From Anaerolineae bacterium (GTDB taxonomy: Bacteria > Chloroflexota > Anaerolineae > JAAYZQ01), in the NCBI GenBank assembly GCA_016929795.1, contig JAFGIA010000161.1:1-36468 (forward strand): a stretch of 36,468 nucleotides of DNA, given 5' to 3'. Numbering within the stretch: position 1 is the first letter of the stretch; every line of letters begins with the position of its first letter. A program made the translations under genes and the position numbers. Below are positions 23,269 to 31,318 of this stretch, piece by piece. Under the pieces are notes generated by a model. That model searched no databases. It was not told the DNA's origin and saw only the letters and a list, made by a program, of their open reading frames with translations.

Positions 23269-25944
23269 TCACTCGCCCACCAGCTCGATCCGGGCGAACG
23301 CAAAGGCCAGTTCACGCCGGTCTCCGTTGCCCGGCTGGATCTCTGCCGGGCTGAAATTGCCGGCGGGCAGTACCAGGCGAATTCGATTCCATCCCGCCTC
23401 GACAACCAGGTCGATCTCTGCCGCCTGGCCCACTGCCGCATTGATGGCCTGAGCACTGCCGTCGTTGACGGTCACCACGATCTCCCCCCCTTCGCCTAAC
23501 CTGTTCTCTGCTGCCGGGTCGTGCATCGCCACCGGCAAGAGCTGGAGGCGAACCTGGCGAGATCGTGCGCTGTGCACCCACACCTCGGCAGGCGAAGTGG
23601 CCCAGCGCCAATCGGGTCCTTCAGGAGCATACCAGCCCGCTCCGTGAACGGCAATCAGGGGCTGTGCGGTGTCGTGCTGGGGTTGGCCGTTGGTCCATAT
23701 ATCGGGAGGTGGGAAAGGCATCCCTGTAGTGCGCAAGTCCAAAGTGTCGATGGCCATGTTGATCGCGTAGGTTTCGGGAGATCCAGCGGTCAGAGTTATT
23801 GTGAGAAACCGCGTCCCCGCTGGCAGAATGAGCGGGAAGGTTGTGGTATGGCCGACCATGACCCCCGCCGAGTCGGCGAGGCCACCTGCCCACTCCAGGG
23901 TCAGAGTGCCGGCAGTGACAGGCTCGTTTCGCAGTAGGTCATAAAGCTCGGCAGGCGTGACGTCGAGATAGGCTAGCTCCGCGCACGGGGATGCGACGTA
24001 AAGGGAAGCAGGAGAGACTGCCCACGGTTTGCCTGTCTGCCAATGCAGCCAGCTTTCGAACGGCGACTCGCTCAGTGAGATGCTCGTGGTCAGCTCGCTT
24101 GTGGCAGTCAGGGGCGGAACATCATACACCCGAGTCTGGTCATCTTCAAAGAGGGGGGCCTGTCCGCCCACTATCTGCTGTACCAGGACCCTCGTGGCTT
24201 CACTGGCCCATGCCCCGGCTGACTCGCCCGGCTGCGATGGCAGCCGTTTGTGCCACACCACGTAGCGATAGTTTGCCCGTGCCAGGTCGTACGCCACGTT
24301 CGCATAGCGGTTGGATGGCATGCCGTTTACTTTCAGCGCTGCCTGCTCAGCCGAGAAGGAGGTGGAATCGTTGATCAGGTGGCCCAACAGCGGATGCCGG
24401 TTGTAAACACGGGCCAGGTAACCTGCGGCGATCCCCTTGCCGTGCGTCATCTGGTACATCTGGTACCAGGATGAATAGACGACACTGGATGAATCATAGC
24501 CGATCTCCGGCGCCGGGCGTAGAGGGAGATCGAGCACGCCATATTCCTCGTCGTCAGCAGCGAGGTGCCTGTAGAACGCCGGAGTAGCGGGCAGCGCCTC
24601 CTCGGGCCACACCTGGGGCCAGCTCTCAAAGAGAAGGAGCAACATCGCGACGACTACCACGCCACGACTGAAGCGTGCGGGCAGTCGCCGGGTGATCCAG
24701 TCAAGGCCGAACCCCGCCGAAACAGCAAAGGCCACGTACCCAAGAAGCATGAACCGCCCGGGCGTGCGCCAGAAGCCGAGTCCCGGCAGGGCCGTGAAAA
24801 AGGCGTAGGGTAGAATGATCGGCAGCTTGTATTCGGTGAACTCGGTCCTGCCCGCCACCTTGAGCGCTGGCCCGAGTGCCAGAATCACACACCCGATAAC
24901 CAGGATGCGCCAGAACCAGGCCCGCCTGTTCTCGTGGCGCAGGCCGGCCAAAGATAGCAAGAGGGCGGTCCACGACAGAAACACTGCCGTTTCCAACCCA
25001 TGCCCGATGAAAGGCACGATCAGAGGTGCGACAAGGGCGCCGACAAACCGACTCGTAAAAGGAGACGGAAGCAAAAACTCCAGGAGGTCGGGGGTGTGCT
25101 GAAGTGATTCGAGGTTTCGTTCTATGTCGAGTCCGGGCTGGTTGGCGGCCAGTTGTGTGGCCAGCAGCAGTGGCCCGGTCAGGAGCAGGCCGCTGACGGC
25201 GACCCCTGCAACACGCTTCAGGACAACTGGCCGTGCTGCAGGCGACACCGATAACACGTTGGCCACAGCTAAAAAGGCGATGCCCAGCGCGGCTAGCACA
25301 AACTGCTCGCCCGAGTGGAGAATTGTGAGCAAGAGAATGACGCCAGGCACGGCCGCCCACCAAGCAGAGCGTTTCAGATTGAAGGCGTGATGCGCAGCCA
25401 ACAGGGCTAGCGGAATCAAGCCGAGAAATACTTTGGTCAGGTGGCCGGCTACCGCCGCCATGTGCAGTGGAGCCACCAGCAGCACGCCACCCACAAACAG
25501 AGACGTGCCGCAGCCGAACCCCAGGCCGCGCCCCAGCAGGTACATGCAGTAGCCCGTCAGCCAGAAACTGACGAACAGCGTGCCGTTGTAAGCCGCCTCT
25601 GGCCCCAGGGGCCAGAAAGGGAGCGCCAACAAACCCAGCAAAGGGCCAAGCGCATTGGCCAACAGGGTTATGCCCTGCGGGTAATAAAGCAAGCTGGTCG
25701 CGAAAAGTGGATCATGCCCGAGCAGCGCTTCTTTGGTATGCCATAACAGCCATAACATCTGGCGCGTGTCACCCACGCCGACGAGTGCGCTTTGAAAAGA
25801 GCGAACCAGGGGCCAGGTGAGCGCCAGGCTCAACAGCAAATATGCCAGGAGCGCACGCCCATGGTCGAGCCACAGGCATGCCAGGATGTTGACCACGGCC
25901 TTGGCCGCCGGCCGCTCTGCTGTTGTGTGAGCAGGGACAATCAC
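23269..25944 (-). CDS. Large polytopic membrane protein with extracytoplasmic C-terminal beta domain
   Basis: Protein of 891 aa from the GTG at 25944, which has AAGGAG at 25951-25956 with a 6-base spacer. The longer frame to 26019 is excluded because it would begin inside the -10 box of the promoter. About a dozen hydrophobic helices occupy residues ~20-460 (LLAYLLLSLALTWPLV at the start). Loop motifs are VGVGDTRQMLWLLWHT and LLYYPQGITLLANALG, common in GT-C/YfhO-like membrane proteins. Residues ~470-891 are soluble and extracytoplasmic. The last ~130 residues (GAGWYAPEGPDWRWA, later AGWNRIRLVLP and FAFARIELVGE) look like a beta-sandwich of the type found at the end of the protein at 7061-9118. 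It may be a lipid-linked sugar transferase or glycan modifier; catalysis is not proved. First gene of its operon. Confidence 0.72.
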   Translation of the reverse strand: MIVPAHTTAERPAAKAVVNILACLWLDHGRALLAYLLLSLALTWPLVRSFQSALVGVGDTRQMLWLLWHTKEALLGHDPLFATSLLYYPQGITLLANALGPLLGLLALPFWPLGPEAAYNGTLFVSFWLTGYCMYLLGRGLGFGCGTSLFVGGVLLVAPLHMAAVAGHLTKVFLGLIPLALLAAHHAFNLKRSAWWAAVPGVILLLTILHSGEQFVLAALGIAFLAVANVLSVSPAARPVVLKRVAGVAVSGLLLTGPLLLATQLAANQPGLDIERNLESLQHTPDLLEFLLPSPFTSRFVGALVAPLIVPFIGHGLETAVFLSWTALLLSLAGLRHENRRAWFWRILVIGCVILALGPALKVAGRTEFTEYKLPIILPYAFFTALPGLGFWRTPGRFMLLGYVAFAVSAGFGLDWITRRLPARFSRGVVVVAMLLLLFESWPQVWPEEALPATPAFYRHLAADDEEYGVLDLPLRPAPEIGYDSSSVVYSSWYQMYQMTHGKGIAAGYLARVYNRHPLLGHLINDSTSFSAEQAALKVNGMPSNRYANVAYDLARANYRYVVWHKRLPSQPGESAGAWASEATRVLVQQIVGGQAPLFEDDQTRVYDVPPLTATSELTTSISLSESPFESWLHWQTGKPWAVSPASLYVASPCAELAYLDVTPAELYDLLRNEPVTAGTLTLEWAGGLADSAGVMVGHTTTFPLILPAGTRFLTITLTAGSPETYAINMAIDTLDLRTTGMPFPPPDIWTNGQPQHDTAQPLIAVHGAGWYAPEGPDWRWATSPAEVWVHSARSRQVRLQLLPVAMHDPAAENRLGEGGEIVVTVNDGSAQAINAAVGQAAEIDLVVEAGWNRIRLVLPAGNFSPAEIQPGNGDRRELAFAFARIELVGE

Positions 25945-25950
25945 CCCGAT

Positions 25951-25956
25951 CTCCTT
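25951..25956 (-). promoter_or_regulatory. Ribosome-binding site deciding the start of the polytopic protein
   Basis: AAGGAG on the minus strand lies 6 bases upstream of the GTG at 25944. The site is about 45 bases downstream of the predicted transcription start, which supports the short start over in-frame codons upstream. Confidence 0.65.
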
Positions 25957-26007
25957 CGTCGTGGTCTGAGATAACTGTCGATGCTTGAGGATTCGCACGA
26001 CGGGGAC

Positions 26008-26036
26008 AGTATAACGCACCGATAGCGCGTTGTCAA
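26008..26036 (-). promoter_or_regulatory. Near-consensus sigma70 promoter for the 25944-17490 operon
   Basis: A perfect TTGACA (26036-26031) and TATACT (26013-26008) are separated by exactly 17 bases. The start falls near 26001, about 57 bases before the GTG at 25944. It is one of the best promoter matches in the window. Confidence 0.75.
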
Positions 26037-26110
26037 GCGTAGAAAAGGAAGGCGACAGTATCGCGTCGAGCGCTCGTCACTGCGCCGGCAGATGCTTGGG
26101 CGGAGGTCCT

Positions 26111-26131
26111 CGCACGCGTCAACCGCGTGCG
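26111..26131. terminator. Stem-loop downstream of the beta-helix gene, no T-tract
   Basis: CGCACGCG, loop TCAAC, CGCGTGCG gives a perfect 8-bp stem between the stop of the secreted beta-helix gene (26147) and the next promoter (26036). It may end the upstream transcript or protect its 3' end. No run of T follows on the minus strand, so this is a weak intrinsic-terminator candidate. The rest of 26037-26146 shows no gene. Confidence 0.4.
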
Positions 26132-26146
26132 CCTTCACTGGAGCGG

Positions 26147-28291
26147 TTAGCGCGACACGAACGGCAAGAAAACCCGAAAGATGGCAGTGGGTTGGGCAAC
26201 GACTGTGTTCGAGGTCTTGAGCAACTCTCCCACACAATCGTAGGCATGCACGGTAATTGTGTAGCTCATTCCGTCTGAAAGCTGTGTGAGTAACAGATCC
26301 GTCGCGAGCCCCACAGAGATCGGCTCTCCGCAGCTCCCCTCCAGCGGGCTACGGGCACCCTGGGGACAATCGACCATCACGTCATAGTGATCAGTGATCT
26401 GTGCGACGTGCCCACCGGCTTCCCAGATGGCGTGGAGCATACCGCTGCCCGGGCGGGCTACCTGCAGCGAGAGTGTATCGAGCAGCACTTCATCTGCACC
26501 GATGTCGGGTGCCAGGCCGGTGGGCCGCATGTCCGAGTCAATATCCACCGCCTCGAGGCTGTTCGATGCCTGGTCGATGGCCGGCGACTCGACAGACAGG
26601 TGATAGTCAAAGAGCGGTGCGCCCGGGGCAACAAACCCTGCCGGGCAGGCGCTCAGCCGGTCGTTGTCATAGATCGGGCCCGAATCCGGCTGGCCCGCAT
26701 TTGTGTCCATATCGTTGCACGCCCAGAGCGTGCGGTTGAGCTGGATGGTGTTGTTCGGCTGCGCGTAGACAGCACCAGTTCCATTGGCACTCGAATGGTT
26801 GGCAATAATCGTCGAGTCGACATATACTGGCCTCGGTGCCGTGCTGTCACTCAACACGAGAATCGCATTCCCCTGCATCGGCTGCCCGCCGAGGGTGTTG
26901 TCGGCGATCGTCAGGTGTGTAAGGGTTGAAGCAATGCCCTGCAGCCACAGCCCGGCTCCACCCCCGCCGCCGAGTGTGCTGCCGGCTGCGCCGAACTGAA
27001 CCTCGTTCGCGGCGATAATGCTATTGCTGATTGTGGCCGTGTCCTCGCCGGTAAAGCGCACCAGGTAAAGGCCGCCGCCACCAGGGCCACCAGCTTTTCC
27101 CCCGCCGGTCGAGCTTCCGCCCTGCGCCAGGTTGCCCACAATCTGTGCCCGGTGGATGCTGACGGTCGTATTGTGCGCGTCGATCCCCCCTCCACCTGCC
27201 AGGCCGCCATCGTGCGCATCACCACCGCGGGCAACGTTCTCCCTTACGATCGAATCATAGATCGTCAGGTTGCTGTGCTCGCCAAAAACACCACCGCCAA
27301 AAGCACCCCCTGCATAGCTGATAGCATTTCCACCCTGCGCCAGGTTGCCCTCGACGATCACGTTCTGAAGGGTCATCTCGATGCCCTGGGTCGCCACACC
27401 ACCGCCCAGCGCGTCGCCAAACTGATCGGCCGCCTGCCCGTTGACATTGCAGGGGGGCACGATCGCCCGGTTTCCCACAAACTCGACGTCGTACGCATAT
27501 ACAAAAGAATTCCCGGCGTGAAGGCCCCCGCCGATCGCATATCCGCCCCGCTGGCTGCCACAGCCTGAGCGTGCCTCGTTCCCTTCGAAGCGGACGTCTT
27601 CCAGCCGGCAGAAGGCAATGGCGCGGAGTGCAACCCCGCCCCCCACCCCCGAGCCCCCATAGACCCCGGAAACGGTGGCGCCTACGGCCACATTGTTCCT
27701 GAAAACCACTCGCTCCAGAATCACTTCGTTGCCAGGGAGAGGCGTGGCGCCCATGTCGGCAAACAAGCCGCCGCCGAACGCAAAGGTGCCCTCGTCGCCC
27801 AGCCGGCCCGAGATGGGGGCGGCGTAGCCATTCTCGATGACAAAGCCCTCCATCTCCAGGCGCGTGGTAAGGGCAGTCCTGAGAACCATCACCCCACGAT
27901 GTTGCTGCTGACCATCAATAATCGACGGATGGTTCTCGGGATCTTGGCTGGACCAATCAGGGGCATAGCCACCACGAATCGTGAGCTGCCGATCCACCAG
28001 GCAGACCACGCCTGTCGTGCCATCATTGGGGCAGGGATCGACTGTCGGCTCGTAGGTATAGACACCCTCTGCCACCCGGATCTCGTCATAATCCGTGGCA
28101 ATGTTGACTGCCTGCTGGATTGTCCTACACGGTGCGTCGATCTCCCCGCACCCGGCGGCATCGCTACCTGTAGCGGCGACATATACGATGTTGGGGATCG
28201 GCGCGGCACCTGCCGAGAATGACAATGCGGGGGTCACGATCGAAAAAACGACGACAGCGAGAGCTATCGCTCGTAGCCATCGTTCTCTCAT
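26147..28291 (-). CDS. Secreted right-handed beta-helix protein with choice-of-anchor Q-type region
   Basis: Protein of 714 aa. A signal peptide lies at residues 1-30 (Arg-rich start, then IALAVVVFSIVTPALSF, cleavage near AGAA). The mature start VYVAATGSDAAGCGEIDAPC followed by RTIQQAVN and VAEGVYT is typical of pectate-lyase-like helices. Imperfect coils with GGG(L/V/I) and VGNLAQGG follow to about residue 590. SPAIDQASNSLEAVDIDSDM and then APDIGADE is the choice-of-anchor Q hallmark. A fibronectin-type-like segment follows, and the protein ends VFLPFVSR. The ATG at 28291 has a GGGGAGG site about 9 bases upstream; the in-frame GTG at 28300 is too close to that site. It has its own promoter at 28371-28399. 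A surface adhesin or glycan-binding/cleaving protein is plausible. No catalytic residues could be assigned. Confidence 0.85.
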   Translation of the reverse strand: MRERWLRAIALAVVVFSIVTPALSFSAGAAPIPNIVYVAATGSDAAGCGEIDAPCRTIQQAVNIATDYDEIRVAEGVYTYEPTVDPCPNDGTTGVVCLVDRQLTIRGGYAPDWSSQDPENHPSIIDGQQQHRGVMVLRTALTTRLEMEGFVIENGYAAPISGRLGDEGTFAFGGGLFADMGATPLPGNEVILERVVFRNNVAVGATVSGVYGGSGVGGGVALRAIAFCRLEDVRFEGNEARSGCGSQRGGYAIGGGLHAGNSFVYAYDVEFVGNRAIVPPCNVNGQAADQFGDALGGGVATQGIEMTLQNVIVEGNLAQGGNAISYAGGAFGGGVFGEHSNLTIYDSIVRENVARGGDAHDGGLAGGGGIDAHNTTVSIHRAQIVGNLAQGGSSTGGGKAGGPGGGGLYLVRFTGEDTATISNSIIAANEVQFGAAGSTLGGGGGAGLWLQGIASTLTHLTIADNTLGGQPMQGNAILVLSDSTAPRPVYVDSTIIANHSSANGTGAVYAQPNNTIQLNRTLWACNDMDTNAGQPDSGPIYDNDRLSACPAGFVAPGAPLFDYHLSVESPAIDQASNSLEAVDIDSDMRPTGLAPDIGADEVLLDTLSLQVARPGSGMLHAIWEAGGHVAQITDHYDVMVDCPQGARSPLEGSCGEPISVGLATDLLLTQLSDGMSYTITVHAYDCVGELLKTSNTVVAQPTAIFRVFLPFVSR

Positions 28292-28370
28292 TTCGTTCAC
28301 CCTCCCCTTTCCGGTAAGCACTCGAGTTACCCACTTGCACATAGGATAACACAAAACATTTGTAACTTCA

Positions 28371-28399
28371 AGTATACGGCTATACCTACGAAGGGTCAA
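28371..28399 (-). promoter_or_regulatory. sigma70-type promoter for the beta-helix gene
   Basis: TTGACC (28399-28394) and TATACT (28376-28371) with a 17-base spacer. Transcription would start near 28364, leaving a leader of about 70 bases before the ATG at 28291. It lies immediately downstream of the terminator hairpin of the preceding operon. Confidence 0.68.
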
Positions 28400-28421
28400 T
28401 AGGAAGATGGTACCAACGCTT

Positions 28422-28497
28422 TATCATCTCAAAAAGTCTGGGGGCTGTAGGGCGGATTGGCAATCCGCCCTACAGCCCCCAGATTATCAAGATGATA
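28422..28497 (-). terminator. Long palindromic terminator (23-bp perfect stem) ending the leuS-wzt-GT operon
   Basis: Two perfect 23-base arms (28437-28459 and 28461-28483) flank a single G; the core reads GGGCGGATTGGCAATCCGCC. On the minus strand the stem is followed by C and TTTTT (28435-28431), as expected of an intrinsic terminator. A second outer pair of 8-base arms, TATCATCT (28422-28429) and AGATGATA (28490-28497), encloses it. The whole 76-base element could equally be a mobile palindromic repeat that has been recruited as a terminator. The remaining gap to 28529 holds nothing I recognise. Confidence 0.72.
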
Positions 28498-28529
28498 CGG
28501 GATGAGTTGAATAGGAAAAACATCACGTG

Positions 28530-29810
28530 CTATGGACGCAGAGCCGCCTGGCAGCGGGCATGATCGGGAGCGCGCCGCGGGGCCTGACAAAAGTCCACCA
28601 GAGGCCGCGCCACCTGTGCCCAACTCAGCGCAGCGCGCGCCCTATCGAACTCGGCGCGGCGTGCCATGCGCGGCTCGTCGAGCAATGTGTCGATCGCCTG
28701 CGCCACACCCGCCACATCCCGCGCGCCAACGGTCATCCCCAGGCCAAATCGCTCTACGATCTCGGACGTCGCGTCGCCGGCAGTCACCACCATCGGCAGG
28801 CCGGCGCCGATATAGTCCATCACGCGGCTGCGAAAGGCGAGATCCGCCTCGAGCGAGTCGACGTGCAGCGATACCCCGACGTCGGCCTCCAACAGGTAGT
28901 TTTGCCAGTCGGCGTACGGCACCCATGCCGCTGACGCTTCCAGGTCTCCGAAAAAGACGTGCTTGCCCAGCAGCCCCAGCTCACCCGCCAGCTCCACGGC
29001 ACGCCGCCGCCTGGGCATGTCGCCGACGATTGGATTCGGGTGGTGCGTGCCAGGAAATACCAGGCGCAGATCTGGACGCCGGGGCACGAGCTGCCGCACG
29101 GCGTGCAGCAGAGTAACAGGGTCGAGCCACTCCCAGATGCCCCCGCCCCACAACACCACCCGGTCGTCACGCCCAATGCCCGCCCACACCCCCTTGAGTA
29201 CATCTCGTGTGTGCGCAGGTGTCTCGGGCCGGCAGCCGGATGGGACAACGGCCACCAGGCTGCGCAGCGTGGGGTCGGCGGCGTAGGTGTCGACGTTCAA
29301 CCGCCCATAGGCAGTGAGCAAGCCGAGCCACCAGTGTCTCTGTCGCTCGCTGGCGCACAGGAACAAGTCACCCCCCAGGCATTCGATCCGCAGGCGGTTG
29401 GCCAGATCCACGTGGTAGCGATCCTGCTCGTGTGCAGGCCGGTCGACCATCAGGCCCACCGCCTCGGCAGGATAGGGGGCATAGCCATCGACGACGATCG
29501 CGCACGCCAGATCGACGAGTCCGGGAAATTGGCCGAGCACAAAGCCGCATGGCATGACCACATCCATCCGCGCAGCCAATGCCCGCACACTCGCCCAGTC
29601 GCCCGGCTCGTAGGGAACGATCTGAAACCAGTCTCCTTCCAGTTGGCTACGCCAGGGCACGGCAAGGGTGACGTGACACGTGCGCGCCAGGACCCGCGCC
29701 AGCTCCCAATAACGGATGCCCGGGCCCGCCATCGCCCTGTCCACCACGTCGTGGCTGATGATGAGCAGGCGCGTGCTGCCCGCCAGGGGGCTGAGGCCGC
29801 GCCGGGCCAT
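28530..29810 (-). CDS. GT4-like glycosyltransferase (paralogue B, no coiled-coil tail)
   Basis: Protein of 426 aa and a paralogue of the genes at 15778-17322 and 29810-31318. Shared landmarks are LLIISHDVVDRAMAGPGIRY, FLCASERQRHWWLGLL, DPTLRSLVAVVPSG, VVLWGGGIWEWLDPVTLLHA, NYLLEADVGVSLHVDSLE and GAGLPMVVTAGD. At the EX7E position it reads LEADLAFRSRVMD, with Arg in place of the second Glu. Unlike the two sisters it ends after the donor domain and lacks the coiled coil and GRVMRL terminus. The start at the ATG (29810) overlaps the upstream TGA as TGATG; a GTG at 29813 is the alternative. It is the last gene before the terminator. The likely role is one sugar transfer in the surface glycan; substrate unknown. 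Confidence 0.84.
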   Translation of the reverse strand: MARRGLSPLAGSTRLLIISHDVVDRAMAGPGIRYWELARVLARTCHVTLAVPWRSQLEGDWFQIVPYEPGDWASVRALAARMDVVMPCGFVLGQFPGLVDLACAIVVDGYAPYPAEAVGLMVDRPAHEQDRYHVDLANRLRIECLGGDLFLCASERQRHWWLGLLTAYGRLNVDTYAADPTLRSLVAVVPSGCRPETPAHTRDVLKGVWAGIGRDDRVVLWGGGIWEWLDPVTLLHAVRQLVPRRPDLRLVFPGTHHPNPIVGDMPRRRRAVELAGELGLLGKHVFFGDLEASAAWVPYADWQNYLLEADVGVSLHVDSLEADLAFRSRVMDYIGAGLPMVVTAGDATSEIVERFGLGMTVGARDVAGVAQAIDTLLDEPRMARRAEFDRARAALSWAQVARPLVDFCQAPRRAPDHARCQAALRP

Positions 29811-31318
29811 CACTGCTTCGCCCTGCGCACTGCGCGCTGCAAGCGTGTCATCAGGCGCATCACGCGCCCGTTCATGGCTGCCTCGAGACGCCGTTCACTC
29901 TCTTCCAGGCACTGTCGCAGCGCACCTACCTGCCGGGTCAACTCCTCACGCTCACCTTCGAGCCTCGACACCGCACGCTCCAGCTCCTGAGCATACTCGA
30001 CAGCGCATGCCCGCTCATGGTCAAGGGTCGCCACGATCCCGTCCAACCGGCACCGGTCTAGCTCGGCGTGTGCCAGGTCCGAGAGGAGGCGCTCCCGGCC
30101 TGCCATTTGCCAGTGCCTGACACGGCTTTCTCCCTTGTCCCCTGCCCGCCACGGTGCGCGGCAATAGGAGAGCAAGGGTCCTACGGCCTTGTCCCAGGCC
30201 AGCCCCTCTGCGACGCATCCGAACGATTCCTGCCGGCGCGCCCGTGCGTCGGGCTCGGCCAGGAGAGAGGAGAGTGCAGAAGCCAACCCCTCCACATCGC
30301 CAGGCGGCACCACGTGCCCCAGATCGTTCTCCGCCACCAGATCGCTCAGCACGTCGCCCGAGGCGGTGACGATCGGCAGCCCGGCCCAGACATAGTCGAG
30401 CAGGCGCGTGCGAAATGCGAGGTACGTCTCCAGCCCCGAGGGGTGGAAGGAGAGCCCCACATCCGCCTCCAGCAGCACTCCGGGCCACTCTTCAGGCGTG
30501 ACCCAAGGAACAAAGAGAACGTGGCTGTCGATCAGCCCCAGATCGGTGGCGAGCTGCCGGGCACGGTCGATCATGGACGTGCGCCAGTGGGGTGACGTAA
30601 AAAAGATGAGGCGGGCCGCCGGGTGGCGAGCAATCACTGCGGGCAGGGCGCGCACCGGCGTGAGAGGATCCAGCCAATCCCAGATGCCACCGCCCCACAC
30701 GAGGACCCGATCCCCGGCCTCGATGCCCGGCACCACGCCGCGCAGCACAGGCGCGGCCGCCTGGGGGGGATGTGGAGGCACCCCGAAAGGCACGACGTCG
30801 ATCAGGCGCCGAAAATCGGCACCGTCCCACGTATCATGGTGCAGGCGGCCCAGCGCGCCCAGCGCCCCGAGCCAGTAGAGGCGCTGCCGCTCACTGGCAC
30901 ACACAAAAAAATCGGCCCGCTTGAGCTGCTCGGCCAACACCGCCCAGTTTGCCAGGTGCAGCCAGGCGCCAACCTCGCTGCCCGGCTGCACCGGCAGCAG
31001 CTCGAGCGTGATCGGATCGTACAGGTCGGCCACCCAGTAGTGGCGCTCATCGCCCGCCAGCTCGATCAGCTCAGGATGCTCCTGGATAGCCGGCCCTTGC
31101 ACGACAATCACCTCGTGGCGTGCGACCAGGTCAGGCAAGGCACATTCTGACGCTGTACAAACAGCAAACTCGGAGTGCTGTGGGTGATCCTCGTTCTGCA
31201 CGAGGAGTGTGACACGGTGCTCGCGGCTCAGGGCGCAGGCGAATTCCCAATATCGATTCGCCGGCCCTGCCCGCTGTCTGTCGAGGCGCATCGGCGAGAC
31301 GAGCAGGACACTACCCAA
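29810..31318 (-). CDS. GT4-like glycosyltransferase with C-terminal coiled coil (paralogue C)
   Basis: Protein of 502 aa. It begins SVLLVSPMRLDRQRAGPANR after a TTG start at 31318 that is supported by GGAGGTGAGG at 31326-31335. The start overlaps the ABC gene by 8 bases, and no better in-frame ATG/GTG precedes the first strand. Family marks are FFVCASERQRLYWLGALGAL, LIDVVPFGVPPHPP, VLVWGGGIWDWLDPLTPVRA and LLEADVGLSFHPSGLETYLA, then FRTRLLDYVWAGLP (second EX7E Glu replaced by Arg). Residues ~420-485 form a coiled coil (RAVSRLEGEREELTRQVGAL) and the end is NGRVMRLMTRLQ, matching paralogue A. Placed directly after the exporter ATPase. A GT is the best call, but the missing Glu leaves catalysis open. 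Confidence 0.84.
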   Translation of the reverse strand: MGSVLLVSPMRLDRQRAGPANRYWEFACALSREHRVTLLVQNEDHPQHSEFAVCTASECALPDLVARHEVIVVQGPAIQEHPELIELAGDERHYWVADLYDPITLELLPVQPGSEVGAWLHLANWAVLAEQLKRADFFVCASERQRLYWLGALGALGRLHHDTWDGADFRRLIDVVPFGVPPHPPQAAAPVLRGVVPGIEAGDRVLVWGGGIWDWLDPLTPVRALPAVIARHPAARLIFFTSPHWRTSMIDRARQLATDLGLIDSHVLFVPWVTPEEWPGVLLEADVGLSFHPSGLETYLAFRTRLLDYVWAGLPIVTASGDVLSDLVAENDLGHVVPPGDVEGLASALSSLLAEPDARARRQESFGCVAEGLAWDKAVGPLLSYCRAPWRAGDKGESRVRHWQMAGRERLLSDLAHAELDRCRLDGIVATLDHERACAVEYAQELERAVSRLEGEREELTRQVGALRQCLEESERRLEAAMNGRVMRLMTRLQRAVRRAKQ

